Below are positions 9,514 through 19,086 of a stretch of DNA of 58,786 bases, in pieces. This DNA comes from an uncultured Hungatella sp. (GTDB lineage: Bacteria; Bacillota; Clostridia; Lachnospirales; Lachnospiraceae). A model generated the notes under the pieces. It did no database searches and was not told the DNA's origin. It worked only from the letters and a program-made list of their open reading frames with translations. Numbering within the stretch: position 1 is the stretch's first letter; every line of letters begins with the position of its first letter. The position numbers were made by a program, and so were the translations under genes. The DNA lies in assembly GCA_947089145.1 (NCBI GenBank), contig CAMUJH010000026.1, positions 1 to 58,786 of the forward strand, in the 5' to 3' direction.

Positions 9514-10446
9514 ATGTATGGAGTAACCATTGCGGAACTGATAGAAAAAATGAAACTGAAGAATATGACTCCTGAAATAGATGCGGAGAAAGCAGTACTT
9601 ACCCATCCGGACGTGAACCGTCCTGCCCTGCAGCTGGCTGGCTTTTTCGACCATTTTGACAAGGACAGGGTACAGATTATCGGCTTTGTGGAACAGGAGT
9701 ATCTGAGGCAGATGGAGCCGGAGAGGAAGAGGGAGATGTATGACCGGCTTCTGGCAGAGCATATTCCGTGTTTGATCTTCAGCCGCGGGTTTGTGCCGGA
9801 GGAGGATCTTCTGGCCATGTGCAATTACTATGATGTTCCGTGCATGGTGTCAGAACAGAGCACCTCGGCGCTGATGGCGGAGGTGATTCGCTGGCTGAAT
9901 GTGAAGCTGGCGCCCTGCATAAGCATTCATGGGGTCTTGGTGGACGTTTTCGGCGAGGGCGTACTGATTATGGGGGAGAGCGGCATCGGCAAAAGCGAGG
10001 CAGCCCTGGAACTGATTAAGCGGGGGCACCGCCTTGTGACGGATGACGTGGTACAGATTCAGAAAGTAAGCGACGATACGCTGGTGGGATCGGCGCCGGA
10101 CATTACCAAGCATTTTATCGAGCTGCGGGGCATAGGAATTATTGATGTCAGAAGCCTTTACGGCGTGGAGAGCATTAAGGATACCCAGGCCATTGACATG
10201 GTGATAAAGCTGGAGGAGTGGAACCGGGATAAAGAGTATGACAGGCTGGGGCTGGAAAACCAGTACACGGAATTTCTGGGCAATCAGGTAGTGTGCCACG
10301 CCATTCCCATGCGTCCCGGGAGAAACGTTGCCATCATCGTGGAAACGGCAGCCATTAACTACAGGCAGAAAAAGATGGGGTACAATGCGGCAAAAGAGCT
10401 GTACAACCGGGTGCAGGCCAATCTGGCAAAACCAAAGATGCAGTAA
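9514..10446 (+). CDS. hprK: HPr kinase/phosphorylase
   Basis: HprK phosphorylates and dephosphorylates Ser46 of HPr and Crh in response to glycolytic intermediates, and so controls CcpA-dependent catabolite repression. It has 310 residues, with the conserved SIHG stretch just before the P-loop GESGIGKS (154-161), the signature ELRGIGIIDVRSLYG and the C-terminal PMRPGRNVAIIVETAA loop. AAGGAGAAGG precedes the start. Its target serine is present in the HPr-like protein encoded about 3.4 kb downstream in the same block. Confidence 0.96.
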   Translation: MYGVTIAELIEKMKLKNMTPEIDAEKAVLTHPDVNRPALQLAGFFDHFDKDRVQIIGFVEQEYLRQMEPERKREMYDRLLAEHIPCLIFSRGFVPEEDLLAMCNYYDVPCMVSEQSTSALMAEVIRWLNVKLAPCISIHGVLVDVFGEGVLIMGESGIGKSEAALELIKRGHRLVTDDVVQIQKVSDDTLVGSAPDITKHFIELRGIGIIDVRSLYGVESIKDTQAIDMVIKLEEWNRDKEYDRLGLENQYTEFLGNQVVCHAIPMRPGRNVAIIVETAAINYRQKKMGYNAAKELYNRVQANLAKPKMQ

Positions 10447-10470
10447 CATGAAAGCCAGGGAAGGACGGAT

Positions 10471-10505
10471 CTTTTGCAGACAGGCATATGCCCTGTCTGC
10501 AAAAG
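10471..10505. repeat. Intergenic hairpin between hprK and murB
   Basis: CTTTTGCAGACAGG (10471-10484) and CCTGTCTGCAAAAG (10492-10505) make a perfect 14-bp stem with a 7-base loop. No U-run follows on the plus strand, so complete termination before murB is unlikely. It may be a processing or attenuation site within the operon. Confidence 0.55.
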
Positions 10506-10529
10506 GCGACCAAAAATCAGGGGGCAGAG

Positions 10530-11453
10530 ATGAGCGACTTTTATGAGAGATTGCAGAGGATTTTGACGGAGGATTCTTTAAAGACAGAGGAACCTATGAG
10601 AAACCATACCACTTTCCGCATCGGAGGGCCGGCAAAATACTATGGGGCGCCAAAGACAGAGGCCCGTTTCATAGAGGCGGTGAGGCTCTGCAGGTCAGAA
10701 CAGGTGCCCTTTTATGTCATAGGAAACGGCAGCAACCTTCTGGTAAACGATAAAGGGTACGAAGGGGTAATTCTGTCCACGGAATGCCTGACAGCGTGTA
10801 AGGTAACTGAAGAGACTGCCCGTCAGACCGGGCGGGGAGCCGTGATCACTGCTTTGGCAGGAATCCGTCTTTCCAGCCTGGCCAGGGCCGCCGCTCAAAA
10901 GAGCCTGACAGGCCTTGAGTTTGCTGCGGGGATTCCGGGGACCCTGGGGGGAGCGCTGGTGATGAATGCCGGGGCTTACGGCTCCGAGATAAAAGACATA
11001 CTTTGCTGGGTGCGGATTTTGGACCAGGATGGCAATGTCAGACAGATCGCCGCAGAAAAAATGCAGCTGGGATACCGTACAAGCTGTATTCCGGGAAAGG
11101 GATACGTGGTGCTGGAGGCAGGCCTTCGGCTTTTAGGTGGACAGCAGGAGGAAATCTGGGGAAGAATGGAGGAGCTTGCCAGGAGACGGCGGGAGAAACA
11201 GCCTTTGGAATATCCCAGCGCAGGCAGTACATTTAAAAGGCCGGAGGGGTATTTTGCCGGAAAGCTTATTGAGGAGGCAGGCCTTCGGGGATTCTGCGTC
11301 GGGGATGCCCAGGTGTCGGAAAAGCACTGCGGCTTTGTGGTGAACCGGGGAAACGCAACGGCATCCGACGTAATTGCGCTATGCGACCAGGTGGCGCACC
11401 GGGTAAAGGAGCTGTTCGGCGTGGACTTGGAACTGGAAGTGAAACGGCTGTAG
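10530..11453 (+). CDS. murB: UDP-N-acetylenolpyruvoylglucosamine reductase
   Basis: MurB reduces UDP-GlcNAc-enolpyruvate to UDP-MurNAc with NADPH and FAD in peptidoglycan synthesis. This is the 307-residue type II form: FAD-binding NHTTFRIGGPA near the N-terminus, VIGNGSNLLV, GIPGTLGGALVMNAGAYG, the catalytic serine region EYPSAGSTFKRPEG and the final glutamate region QVSEKHCGFVVN. Start 10530 follows CAGGGGGCAGAG; the frame runs 14 codons further upstream into the intergenic hairpin without a site. Confidence 0.96.
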   Translation: MSDFYERLQRILTEDSLKTEEPMRNHTTFRIGGPAKYYGAPKTEARFIEAVRLCRSEQVPFYVIGNGSNLLVNDKGYEGVILSTECLTACKVTEETARQTGRGAVITALAGIRLSSLARAAAQKSLTGLEFAAGIPGTLGGALVMNAGAYGSEIKDILCWVRILDQDGNVRQIAAEKMQLGYRTSCIPGKGYVVLEAGLRLLGGQQEEIWGRMEELARRRREKQPLEYPSAGSTFKRPEGYFAGKLIEEAGLRGFCVGDAQVSEKHCGFVVNRGNATASDVIALCDQVAHRVKELFGVDLELEVKRL

Positions 11454-11545
11454 GCCAATGGACTTTTTTGGAGATGCAGCCCGCGGCATGGAGCGGGAAG
11501 GGCGGCGGGAATACATACCGCAAAAAGGGAAGGAGTAAAAGCGCT

Positions 11546-12421
11546 ATGAGGCTGGTGATTGTGACGGGAATGTCAGGAGCAGGCAAGACCGTGGCACTGA
11601 AAATGCTGGAGGATATAGGGTATTACTGTGTGGATAACCTGCCGATTGCCCTGATGGAAAAGTTTGCACATCTGGTTTTGGACAGCCATGGGCAAAATAG
11701 CCATGCGGCTTTGGGGATCGATATCCGAAGTGGTGAAGAACTGTCCATGCTGGATGGAATTTTGGATTCCTGGAAGACGGAATCCGTGCCGTATGAGATT
11801 CTGTTTTTGGATGCAGGGGACCAGGTGCTGATTAAGCGGTATAAGGAAACCAGGCGCAGCCATCCTCTGTCAGGAAGCGGCAGAGTGGATCAGGGGATTC
11901 GGAGAGAAAGGGAGAAGCTGGCTTTTCTGAAGAAGAAAGCCGACATTATTATTGATACCAGCAAACTTCTGACCAAGGAGCTGAGGCAGGAGCTGGAGAA
12001 GATTTTTATGGAGGATCAGACTTACGGCAATTTGTTTGTTACGGTTTTGTCCTTTGGATTTAAATATGGAATTCCTTCCGATGCAGATCTGGTATTTGAT
12101 GTGAGATTTCTCCCCAACCCTTTTTATGTGGAGGATCTTCGGGCAAAGACCGGTGAGGAGAGGGAAGTTCAGGACTATGTAATGCAGGGAGGGACAGCGG
12201 AAGAATTTTTAAAGAAACTTTATGACATGGTGGATTTTCTGATGCCCAACTATATTCTGGAGGGAAAGAACCAGCTGGTTATTGCAATAGGCTGTACCGG
12301 GGGAAAACATAGATCTGTAACCATTGCCAATGCCCTGTATGGGTATTTGGCAGGGCAGCAGAAGCTGGGCGTGAAGATCGAGCACCGGGATATTGAGAAC
12401 GACAGTAAGCGGAAGAAGTAG
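11546..12421 (+). CDS. rapZ: RNase adapter / nucleotide-binding protein RapZ (YvcJ)
   Basis: A 291-residue P-loop protein with Walker A GMSGAGKT (residues 8-15), YYCVDNLP, the ETRRSHPL motif and the C-terminal CTGGKHRSV signature. In E. coli RapZ controls GlcN6P synthase mRNA decay; in Firmicutes the homologue YvcJ binds nucleotides and its role is less clear. GGGAAGGAG lies about 11 bases before ATG 11546. In many Firmicutes rapZ is followed by yvcK/mgfK and then whiA; here whiA follows directly after 14 bases. Confidence 0.95.
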   Translation: MRLVIVTGMSGAGKTVALKMLEDIGYYCVDNLPIALMEKFAHLVLDSHGQNSHAALGIDIRSGEELSMLDGILDSWKTESVPYEILFLDAGDQVLIKRYKETRRSHPLSGSGRVDQGIRREREKLAFLKKKADIIIDTSKLLTKELRQELEKIFMEDQTYGNLFVTVLSFGFKYGIPSDADLVFDVRFLPNPFYVEDLRAKTGEEREVQDYVMQGGTAEEFLKKLYDMVDFLMPNYILEGKNQLVIAIGCTGGKHRSVTIANALYGYLAGQQKLGVKIEHRDIENDSKRKK

Positions 12422-12435
12422 AGGAGAAGGATGCC

Positions 12436-13458
12436 ATGTCATTTTCTTCCAGGGTAAAAGAAGAGCTGTCCAGGCAGCTAAGTCCTGCCAGACACTGTCA
12501 GATAGCGGAAATTGCCGCAATTATCAGCCTGTGCGGCAAGATCGAAATTGATGAGGAAGACCGCCTGTGTATTAAAATCAGTATAGAAAATGCGGCTGTT
12601 GCAAGAAAGTACTTTACATTATTGAAAAAAACATTTAATATAAGTACGGATATTGTCATCCGCCGCAATGCTTATTTGAATAAAAAACGCTCTTTTCAGG
12701 TATCAATTACTGAAGACTCAGATGCCAGGAGGGTTCTTCTTGCTGCAAAGCTTTTAGATGAACATGGAGAGATCGGTGAAAATCTGTCTGTGGTTGGGAA
12801 TCTGGTAGTGCAGAATCCATGCTGCAGAAGGGCGTTTTTGAGAGGCGCATTTTTAGCCGCAGGCTCTATAAGCGATCCGGAGAAGTTCTACCACTATGAG
12901 ATTGCATGTACTGCCAAGGCCAAAGCAAAACAGCTTCAGGATATTATAGCAACCTTTGGAATGGACGCCAAAATTGTGCAGAGAAAGAAATACTTTGTGG
13001 TTTATGTCAAAGAGGGCAGCCAGATAGTCAACCTTTTAAATGTGATGGAGGCCCCCATAGCCCTTATGGAATTGGAAAACATCCGAATTCTCAAGGAGAT
13101 GCGGGGCAGCGTCAACAGGCAGGTAAACTGTGAGACAGCCAATATTAATAAGACGGTTCTGGCGGCTGTAAAACAGGTGGATGATATTATCTGCATAAAG
13201 GATATGATTGGATTGGAGCAGCTTCCCAAAGGGCTTTGCGAAATAGCCATGCTTCGCCTGGAACGCCCTGAGGCATCCCTTAAGGAGCTGGGAGAGGCAC
13301 TGAACCCTACCGTAGGAAAATCAGGAGTGAACCATCGGCTCAGAAAGCTGAGTATCCTGGCAGAGGAACTGCGGGAGAAAGGCAGGGCGTCCAATGGCCT
13401 GCCGGCCGTTCAAAGGAATGAGGAGGAGAATTATGATAAGAAGAACAATTACGATTGA
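12436..13458 (+). CDS. whiA: DNA-binding protein WhiA
   Basis: WhiA has an N-terminal degenerate LAGLIDADG homing-endonuclease fold (RRAFLRGAFLAAGSISDPEK about residues 133-152) and a C-terminal helix-turn-helix (RPEASLKELGEALN, KSGVNHRLRKL). It acts in chromosome segregation and division in Bacillus and in sporulation in Streptomyces. Length 340 is slightly over the usual because of a short charged tail. Its last 26 bases overlap the start of the HPr-like gene, implying translational coupling. GAGGAGAAGG precedes the start. Confidence 0.95.
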   Translation: MSFSSRVKEELSRQLSPARHCQIAEIAAIISLCGKIEIDEEDRLCIKISIENAAVARKYFTLLKKTFNISTDIVIRRNAYLNKKRSFQVSITEDSDARRVLLAAKLLDEHGEIGENLSVVGNLVVQNPCCRRAFLRGAFLAAGSISDPEKFYHYEIACTAKAKAKQLQDIIATFGMDAKIVQRKKYFVVYVKEGSQIVNLLNVMEAPIALMELENIRILKEMRGSVNRQVNCETANINKTVLAAVKQVDDIICIKDMIGLEQLPKGLCEIAMLRLERPEASLKELGEALNPTVGKSGVNHRLRKLSILAEELREKGRASNGLPAVQRNEEENYDKKNNYD

Positions 13459-13687
13459 ACTGGAATCAGGCCTGGAGGCAAGGCCGGTTGCCATGCTGGT
13501 GCAGGTGGCCAGCCAGTATGACAGCAGCATCTATGTGGAATGCGATTCCAGAAGAGTAAACGCCAAGAGCATTATGGGGATGATGACCCTTGGGCTTACA
13601 GCAGGAGAGCAGGTTATTGTGACAGCGGAGGGAGCCGACGAGGAGAATGCCGTGGAGGGTATTGAGAAATATCTGACAGTGGGATAA
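13433..13687 (+). CDS. Crh-like HPr paralogue (Glu15, Ser46)
   Basis: An 84-residue HPr-fold protein. Counting from ATG 13433 (AGGAGGAG at 13421-13428) gives GLEARP with glutamate at position 15, exactly where HPr has its phosphorylated histidine, while the HprK target Ser46 is intact in VNAKSIMGMM. This is the pattern of Bacillus Crh (Gln15, Ser46), which takes part in CcpA signalling but cannot carry PTS phosphate. The genomic place after rapZ and whiA is also that of crh in B. subtilis. Databases may simply call it an HPr family phosphocarrier. A regular His15 HPr should be encoded elsewhere. It is the last gene before a strong terminator. Confidence 0.85.
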   Translation: MIRRTITIELESGLEARPVAMLVQVASQYDSSIYVECDSRRVNAKSIMGMMTLGLTAGEQVIVTAEGADEENAVEGIEKYLTVG

Positions 13688-13751
13688 TGTCTCACAAAAC
13701 TGTTTGGACATAGAAAACGATACGCCAGCGATTAAAGAGCAAAAATCAAAA

Positions 13752-13804
13752 CAGGCCAGATGGATGTGCCTTAAGCGGGACATGTCCATCTGGCTTGTTA
13801 TCTT
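13752..13804 (+). terminator. Terminator after Crh-like gene
   Basis: GCCAGATGGA (13755-13764) pairs with TCCATCTGGC (13785-13794), followed by TTGTTATCTT. It closes the hprK-murB-rapZ-whiA-crh block. Confidence 0.7.
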
Positions 13805-13820
13805 ATTCCATTCAAAAGAA

Positions 13821-13848
13821 TGCAAATCCCGGTGAGATATGATATAAT
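13821..13848 (+). promoter_or_regulatory. dnaE promoter, extended -10
   Basis: TATAAT at 13843-13848 preceded by TGA (an extended -10 TGn) with a poor -35 (TGCAAA). It sits about 100 bases upstream of dnaE and downstream of the terminator. Confidence 0.6.
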
Positions 13849-13950
13849 GGAACAAGCCTGCAAATGTGCCCGCGTCAGCCCCCAGGCGGGGGAAGGCAAG
13901 GGCGCAGGGAAGATTTCGGGAGTGCCTGCAAGTTAAACGGAGGAAAAACC

Positions 13951-16900
13951 ATGGCATTTACACATCTGCACGTCCATACGGAGTACAGCCTTCTGGACGG
14001 TTCCAGTAAGATTAAAGAACTGGCGGCAAGAGCTAAGGAGCTTCACATGGACAGCATGGCCATCACGGATCATGGGGCCATGTACGGAGTCATAGATTTT
14101 TATCGGGCAGCAAGGGAAGTGGGCGTTAAGCCTATTATCGGATGTGAGGTTTATGTGGCTCCCGGTTCCAGGTTTGACCGGGAGACAGTCAGCGGGGAGG
14201 ACAGGTATTACCATCTGGTTCTTCTGGCAGAGAATAATAAGGGTTATGAAAACCTGATGAAGATTGTATCCAGAGGGTATTTAGATGGTTTTTATTATAA
14301 ACCCAGAGTGGACTATGAGATCCTTAAGACTTATCATGAGGGAATTATCTGCCTGTCAGCCTGTCTGGCCGGGGAGGTGCAGAAGTATCTGGAGAGAGGA
14401 CAGTATCAGCAGGCCAAAGAGGCGGCTTTGCGGTATGAGGGGATTTTCGGGAAAGGCAATTTTTTCCTGGAACTGCAGGATCATGGAATTCCGGCTCAAA
14501 AGACGGTTAACCAGGCTCTTCTGCGCCTTTCCAGGGAATTAGAAATAGAACTGGTGGCTACCAATGATATTCACTACACCTTTGCAGAAGATGCGGCCGC
14601 CCATGATATTCTTTTGTGCATTCAGACCGGGAAAAAGGTGACGGACGAGAACCGCATGCGCTATGAAGGGGGACAGTTTTACTGCAAGTCCGAGGAGGAG
14701 ATGCGGGCATTATTTCCCTATGCCCAGGAAGCTCTTGACAATACCCACAAAATAGCCGAGAGATGTAATGTGGAGATCGAATTCGGAGTCACGAAACTGC
14801 CCAAATTTGAGGTGCCGGAAGGGTATGATTCGTGGGGATACCTAAATAAACTTTGCAACGAAGGCATGGAGCGGCGGTATCCGGAGGATGACGGCACTTT
14901 AAGGGAGCGCCTGGAATATGAGCTGAATGTCATCCATACCATGGGGTATGTGGACTATTTTCTTATTGTGTGGGATTTTATTCATTTTGCGCGTTCCCAC
15001 AACATTATGGTAGGGCCGGGGAGAGGTTCTGCGGCAGGGAGCATTGTGGCCTACTGCCTGGAGATTACCAATATCGATCCTATCCGCTATAATCTGCTGT
15101 TTGAGCGCTTTCTGAATCCGGAAAGGGTGTCCATGCCGGATATTGATATTGATTTCTGCTATGAGCGCCGGCAAGAGGTTATAGACTACGTGGTGGAAAA
15201 ATACGGGAAAGACCAGGTGGTGCAGATAGTAACCTTTGGTACTCTGGCAGCCAGAGGCGTCGTGCGGGACGTGGGCAGAGTTCTGGATATGCCCTATGCC
15301 AAGTGCGACGCCATTGCCAAGGCGATACCCAAAGATCTGGGGATTACCCTGGAAAAGGCCCTTAAGGCCAGTCCTGACCTTAAGAAGGCGTATCAGGAGG
15401 ACGGTGACGTAAAGTATCTAATTGATATGTCCATGCGCCTGGAGGGACTGCCACGGCACACCTCCATGCATGCGGCAGGGGTGGTTATCAGCCGGACGGA
15501 GGTGGACAACTATGTGCCTCTGTCACGGGCTCAGGACGGGACCATCACCACGCAGTTTACCATGACCACTTTGGAGGAGCTGGGGCTTCTGAAAATGGAC
15601 TTCCTGGGACTGCGCACCCTGACCGTGATTCAGAACGCAGTGGAACAGGTGAAGAAAAACCAGGGAGTCATTCTTGATATAGACAAGATTGATTTTAATG
15701 ACAAACAGGTTTTGGATTCCATAGGGACAGGTAAGGATGACGGGGTGTTTCAGCTGGAAAGCAGCGGCATGAAAGGATTTATGAAGGAGCTGAAGCCGCA
15801 GAACCTGGAGGACATTATTGCAGGAATTTCCTTGTACCGGCCGGGCCCCATGGATTTTATTCCCAAGTACCTGAAGGGGAAAAATCAGCAGGCATCCGTG
15901 ACGTATGACTGCCCGCAGCTGGAGCCTATTTTAAATTCCACTTACGGATGTATCGTGTACCAGGAACAGGTTATGCAGATCGTGCGGGATCTGGCAGGCT
16001 ATACCCTGGGCCGCAGCGACCTGGTGCGCAGGGCAATGTCAAAGAAAAAAGCGTCGGTCATGGAGAAGGAGCGGCAGAATTTTGTCTACGGCAATGACGC
16101 GGAAGGCGTAAAGGGATGCGTGCGCAACGGCATTGACGAGAAAACGGCGAATCATATCTTTGATGAGATGACGGATTTTGCCAGCTATGCATTTAATAAG
16201 TCCCACGCAGCCTGCTATGCGGTGGTGGCCTATCAGACGGCGTATCTGAAATACTATTATCCCAAAGAATTTATGGCGGCACTTATGACTTCGGTCATTG
16301 ACAATGGCAACAAGAGCGCAGAGTATATTCTTACCTGCCGTCAGATGGGGATTCCGATTCTGCCGCCGGACATTAATGAGGGAGAGAGCGGATTCACGGT
16401 ATCAGGCGATGCGATCCGATACGGGCTGTCAGCGATTAAAAGCGTGGGCAGGTCAGTGGTGGATGCCATTGTTGCGGAGCGGACAGCCAACGGTCCTTTT
16501 CGGACCATGGATGAATTTGTGGAGCGCATGAGCAACAAGGAAGTAAACCGGCGCACTCTGGAAAATTTCATTAAGTCCGGGGCACTGGACAGCCTTCCCG
16601 GCAACCGCCGCCAGAAGGTGATGGTGGCGCCGGAGATGCTGGAACAGAAAAACAAGGAAAAGAAACATGCCATGGAAGGCCAGATGTCCCTGTTTGATTT
16701 TGTGCCGGAGGAGGAGAAGCACAACTTCCAGATTACATTTCCCAACGTGAAAGAGTACGAGAGGGAGGAGCTTCTGGCTTTTGAGAAAGAAACTTTAGGC
16801 ATTTATGTCAGCGGCCATCCCCTGGAACAGTTTGAAACCTTGTGGCGCTCCTGCGTGACGGCGGTTTCCTCGGACTTCGTAGTGGATGAGGAGACGGAGC

Positions 16901-17418
16901 GGGCAAAGGCGGAGGATAACTCCCGGGTAACTATCGGGGGGATCATTACCGGAAAGGTGACAAAGATTACCAGAACCAACCAGATGATGGCTTTCATTAC
17001 CATAGAGGATCTGGCAGGATCAGTGGAGGTTCTGGTGTTTCCCAAAGATTATGAGAAGAACCGGGAGATTCTGACAGAGGAATCAAAAGTGTTTATTTCA
17101 GGCCGGGTATCCATAGGTGAAGATCCGGTGGGGAAATTAATATGCGAGCGGGTAACCCCCTTTGAGAAACTGCCAAAGCAGCTGTGGCTTCAGTTTGAGG
17201 ACAAGGCTGCCTACGACGAAACCATCGGACCGGTGATGGAATGTCTGAAAGGAAACGAGGGGGCGGATCAGGTGGTGATCTGGCTGTCGAAAGAAAGGGC
17301 AAAGAAAATTCTGCCTGCCAATTGGAATGTATGCTGTGACAGAGCGCTTTTGGAAGAGCTTACAAAAATTCTTGGTGAAAAAAATGTCAGAGCAGTACAA
17401 AAAGGGTTGAAAGTCTAG
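13951..17418 (+). CDS. dnaE: DNA polymerase III subunit alpha (DnaE)
   Basis: A replicative family C polymerase of 1155 residues. An N-terminal PHP domain starts HLHVHTEYSLLDGSS with TDHGAMYG. The palm carries PDIDIDF (396-402) with catalytic aspartates, and the third acidic residue lies near LLKMDFLGLRTL (about 549). Beyond are beta-binding and OB-fold regions (VTIGGIITGKVTKIT, about 990 on), which marks the DnaE rather than the PolC type. GGAGGAAAAACC precedes ATG 13951; upstream codons in frame are not conserved in character. Confidence 0.96.
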   Translation: MAFTHLHVHTEYSLLDGSSKIKELAARAKELHMDSMAITDHGAMYGVIDFYRAAREVGVKPIIGCEVYVAPGSRFDRETVSGEDRYYHLVLLAENNKGYENLMKIVSRGYLDGFYYKPRVDYEILKTYHEGIICLSACLAGEVQKYLERGQYQQAKEAALRYEGIFGKGNFFLELQDHGIPAQKTVNQALLRLSRELEIELVATNDIHYTFAEDAAAHDILLCIQTGKKVTDENRMRYEGGQFYCKSEEEMRALFPYAQEALDNTHKIAERCNVEIEFGVTKLPKFEVPEGYDSWGYLNKLCNEGMERRYPEDDGTLRERLEYELNVIHTMGYVDYFLIVWDFIHFARSHNIMVGPGRGSAAGSIVAYCLEITNIDPIRYNLLFERFLNPERVSMPDIDIDFCYERRQEVIDYVVEKYGKDQVVQIVTFGTLAARGVVRDVGRVLDMPYAKCDAIAKAIPKDLGITLEKALKASPDLKKAYQEDGDVKYLIDMSMRLEGLPRHTSMHAAGVVISRTEVDNYVPLSRAQDGTITTQFTMTTLEELGLLKMDFLGLRTLTVIQNAVEQVKKNQGVILDIDKIDFNDKQVLDSIGTGKDDGVFQLESSGMKGFMKELKPQNLEDIIAGISLYRPGPMDFIPKYLKGKNQQASVTYDCPQLEPILNSTYGCIVYQEQVMQIVRDLAGYTLGRSDLVRRAMSKKKASVMEKERQNFVYGNDAEGVKGCVRNGIDEKTANHIFDEMTDFASYAFNKSHAACYAVVAYQTAYLKYYYPKEFMAALMTSVIDNGNKSAEYILTCRQMGIPILPPDINEGESGFTVSGDAIRYGLSAIKSVGRSVVDAIVAERTANGPFRTMDEFVERMSNKEVNRRTLENFIKSGALDSLPGNRRQKVMVAPEMLEQKNKEKKHAMEGQMSLFDFVPEEEKHNFQITFPNVKEYEREELLAFEKETLGIYVSGHPLEQFETLWRSCVTAVSSDFVVDEETERAKAEDNSRVTIGGIITGKVTKITRTNQMMAFITIEDLAGSVEVLVFPKDYEKNREILTEESKVFISGRVSIGEDPVGKLICERVTPFEKLPKQLWLQFEDKAAYDETIGPVMECLKGNEGADQVVIWLSKERAKKILPANWNVCCDRALLEELTKILGEKNVRAVQKGLKV

Positions 17419-17435
17419 GGAATTTGAATTAGAAT
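17407..17435 (+). promoter_or_regulatory. Likely pfkA promoter overlapping dnaE end
   Basis: TTGAAA at 17407-17412, 17-bp spacer, TAGAAT at 17430-17435. A leader of about 100 bases follows, with a small hairpin CAGCCAT/ATGGCTG at 17492-17513 ahead of the AGGAGG of pfkA. Confidence 0.5.
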
Positions 17436-17540
17436 AATCATAGTACGAGGGGGATTCGTAAGGTTTATTCATCAAAAATTTTGTATCGGTTCAGCCATAT
17501 TAACACATGGCTGCGAACTGCATACAGCTCAGGAGGTTAG

Positions 17541-18518
<978 letters not shown>

Positions 18519-18563
18519 GAAAGGCGTCTGCGGCTTAAGGACAGCAATCGGAAAATAATGAGG

Positions 18564-18597
18564 AAGGCTCCGCTATAAAAGGCAGGAGCTTTTCTTT
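18564..18597 (+). terminator. pfkA terminator
   Basis: AAGGCTCC and GGAGCTTT form an 8-pair stem with one wobble around a 13-base A-rich loop, followed by TTCTTT, about 45 bases after the pfkA stop. Confidence 0.65.
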
Positions 18598-18604
18598 GAT
18601 TAGT

Positions 18605-18672
18605 ATGAAAGTCCCGCCGCCGAGTAGGCGGCATGCATTCAGGGATGCCGAGTGCGCCCGCCGGACTTTCAT
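18605..18672. ncRNA. Compact structured element of unknown class
   Basis: ATGAAAGTCC (18605-18614) and GGACTTTCAT (18663-18672) form a perfect 10-bp closing stem. Inside are a GCCGCC/GGCGGC hairpin and a GGCAT/ATGCC hairpin that compete for the same bases. A further C-rich/G-rich hairpin (about 18685-18716) follows just before the next gene. It could be a cis-regulatory RNA for the downstream gene, or a small palindromic repeat element. I cannot match it to a named riboswitch class. Confidence 0.4.
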
Positions 18673-18734
18673 GGGTGGTGGTGCGTCCCCCCGACGGGCG
18701 TATGAGGGGCGGTTAAAAAGTGAAGGGAATTGAT

Positions 18735-19064
18735 ATGGAAGAAACAATAGTGCTCTGCGGGGCCAGCTCTTATGAGCAGAAATATTATTTTAACGAACAA
18801 TTTGCAGCACTGCCAGAAAGCATCAGACAGGAACTTCAGATTATGTGCGTCCTGTATACAGAGGATGTAGGCGGCGTTCTGACCATGGAATTTGACAGGG
18901 AAGGGAATCTTGAATTTAAAGTAACCGCCCATGAAGCAGATTATCTGTTTGACGACATAGGAAGCGCACTGAAGATCAAACAGTATCAAATGGAGAAAAG
19001 GGAGCTTTTGGAGTCGCTGGAGCTTTTTTACCGGGTGTTTTTCCTGGGTGAGAAAGTGGTATAG
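18735..19064 (+). CDS. Conserved small protein of unknown function (possibly DUF6145)
   Basis: A 109-residue acidic cytoplasmic protein with no membrane segment. Readable features are CGASSYEQKYYFNEQFAALP near the N-terminus, a central beta-rich stretch (GGVLTMEFDREGNLEFKV) and a helical end (DIGSALKIKQYQMEKRELLESLELFYRVFF). I recall similar Lachnospiraceae proteins filed as DUF6145, but I am not certain. GAAGGGA is about 7 bases from ATG 18735; a GTG at 18720 is in frame but less well placed. dusB follows after 22 bases, so the two are probably co-transcribed. Confidence 0.7.
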   Translation: MEETIVLCGASSYEQKYYFNEQFAALPESIRQELQIMCVLYTEDVGGVLTMEFDREGNLEFKVTAHEADYLFDDIGSALKIKQYQMEKRELLESLELFYRVFFLGEKVV

Positions 19065-19086
19065 TCCCATATAAAAGGAGAGAACA

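Noticed and set aside
18685-18716. Known riboswitch class (ZTP, c-di-GMP, manganese) upstream of the small conserved gene
   Set aside because: GC-rich blocks look superficially similar, but none of the conserved core strings of those classes is present in the right order.
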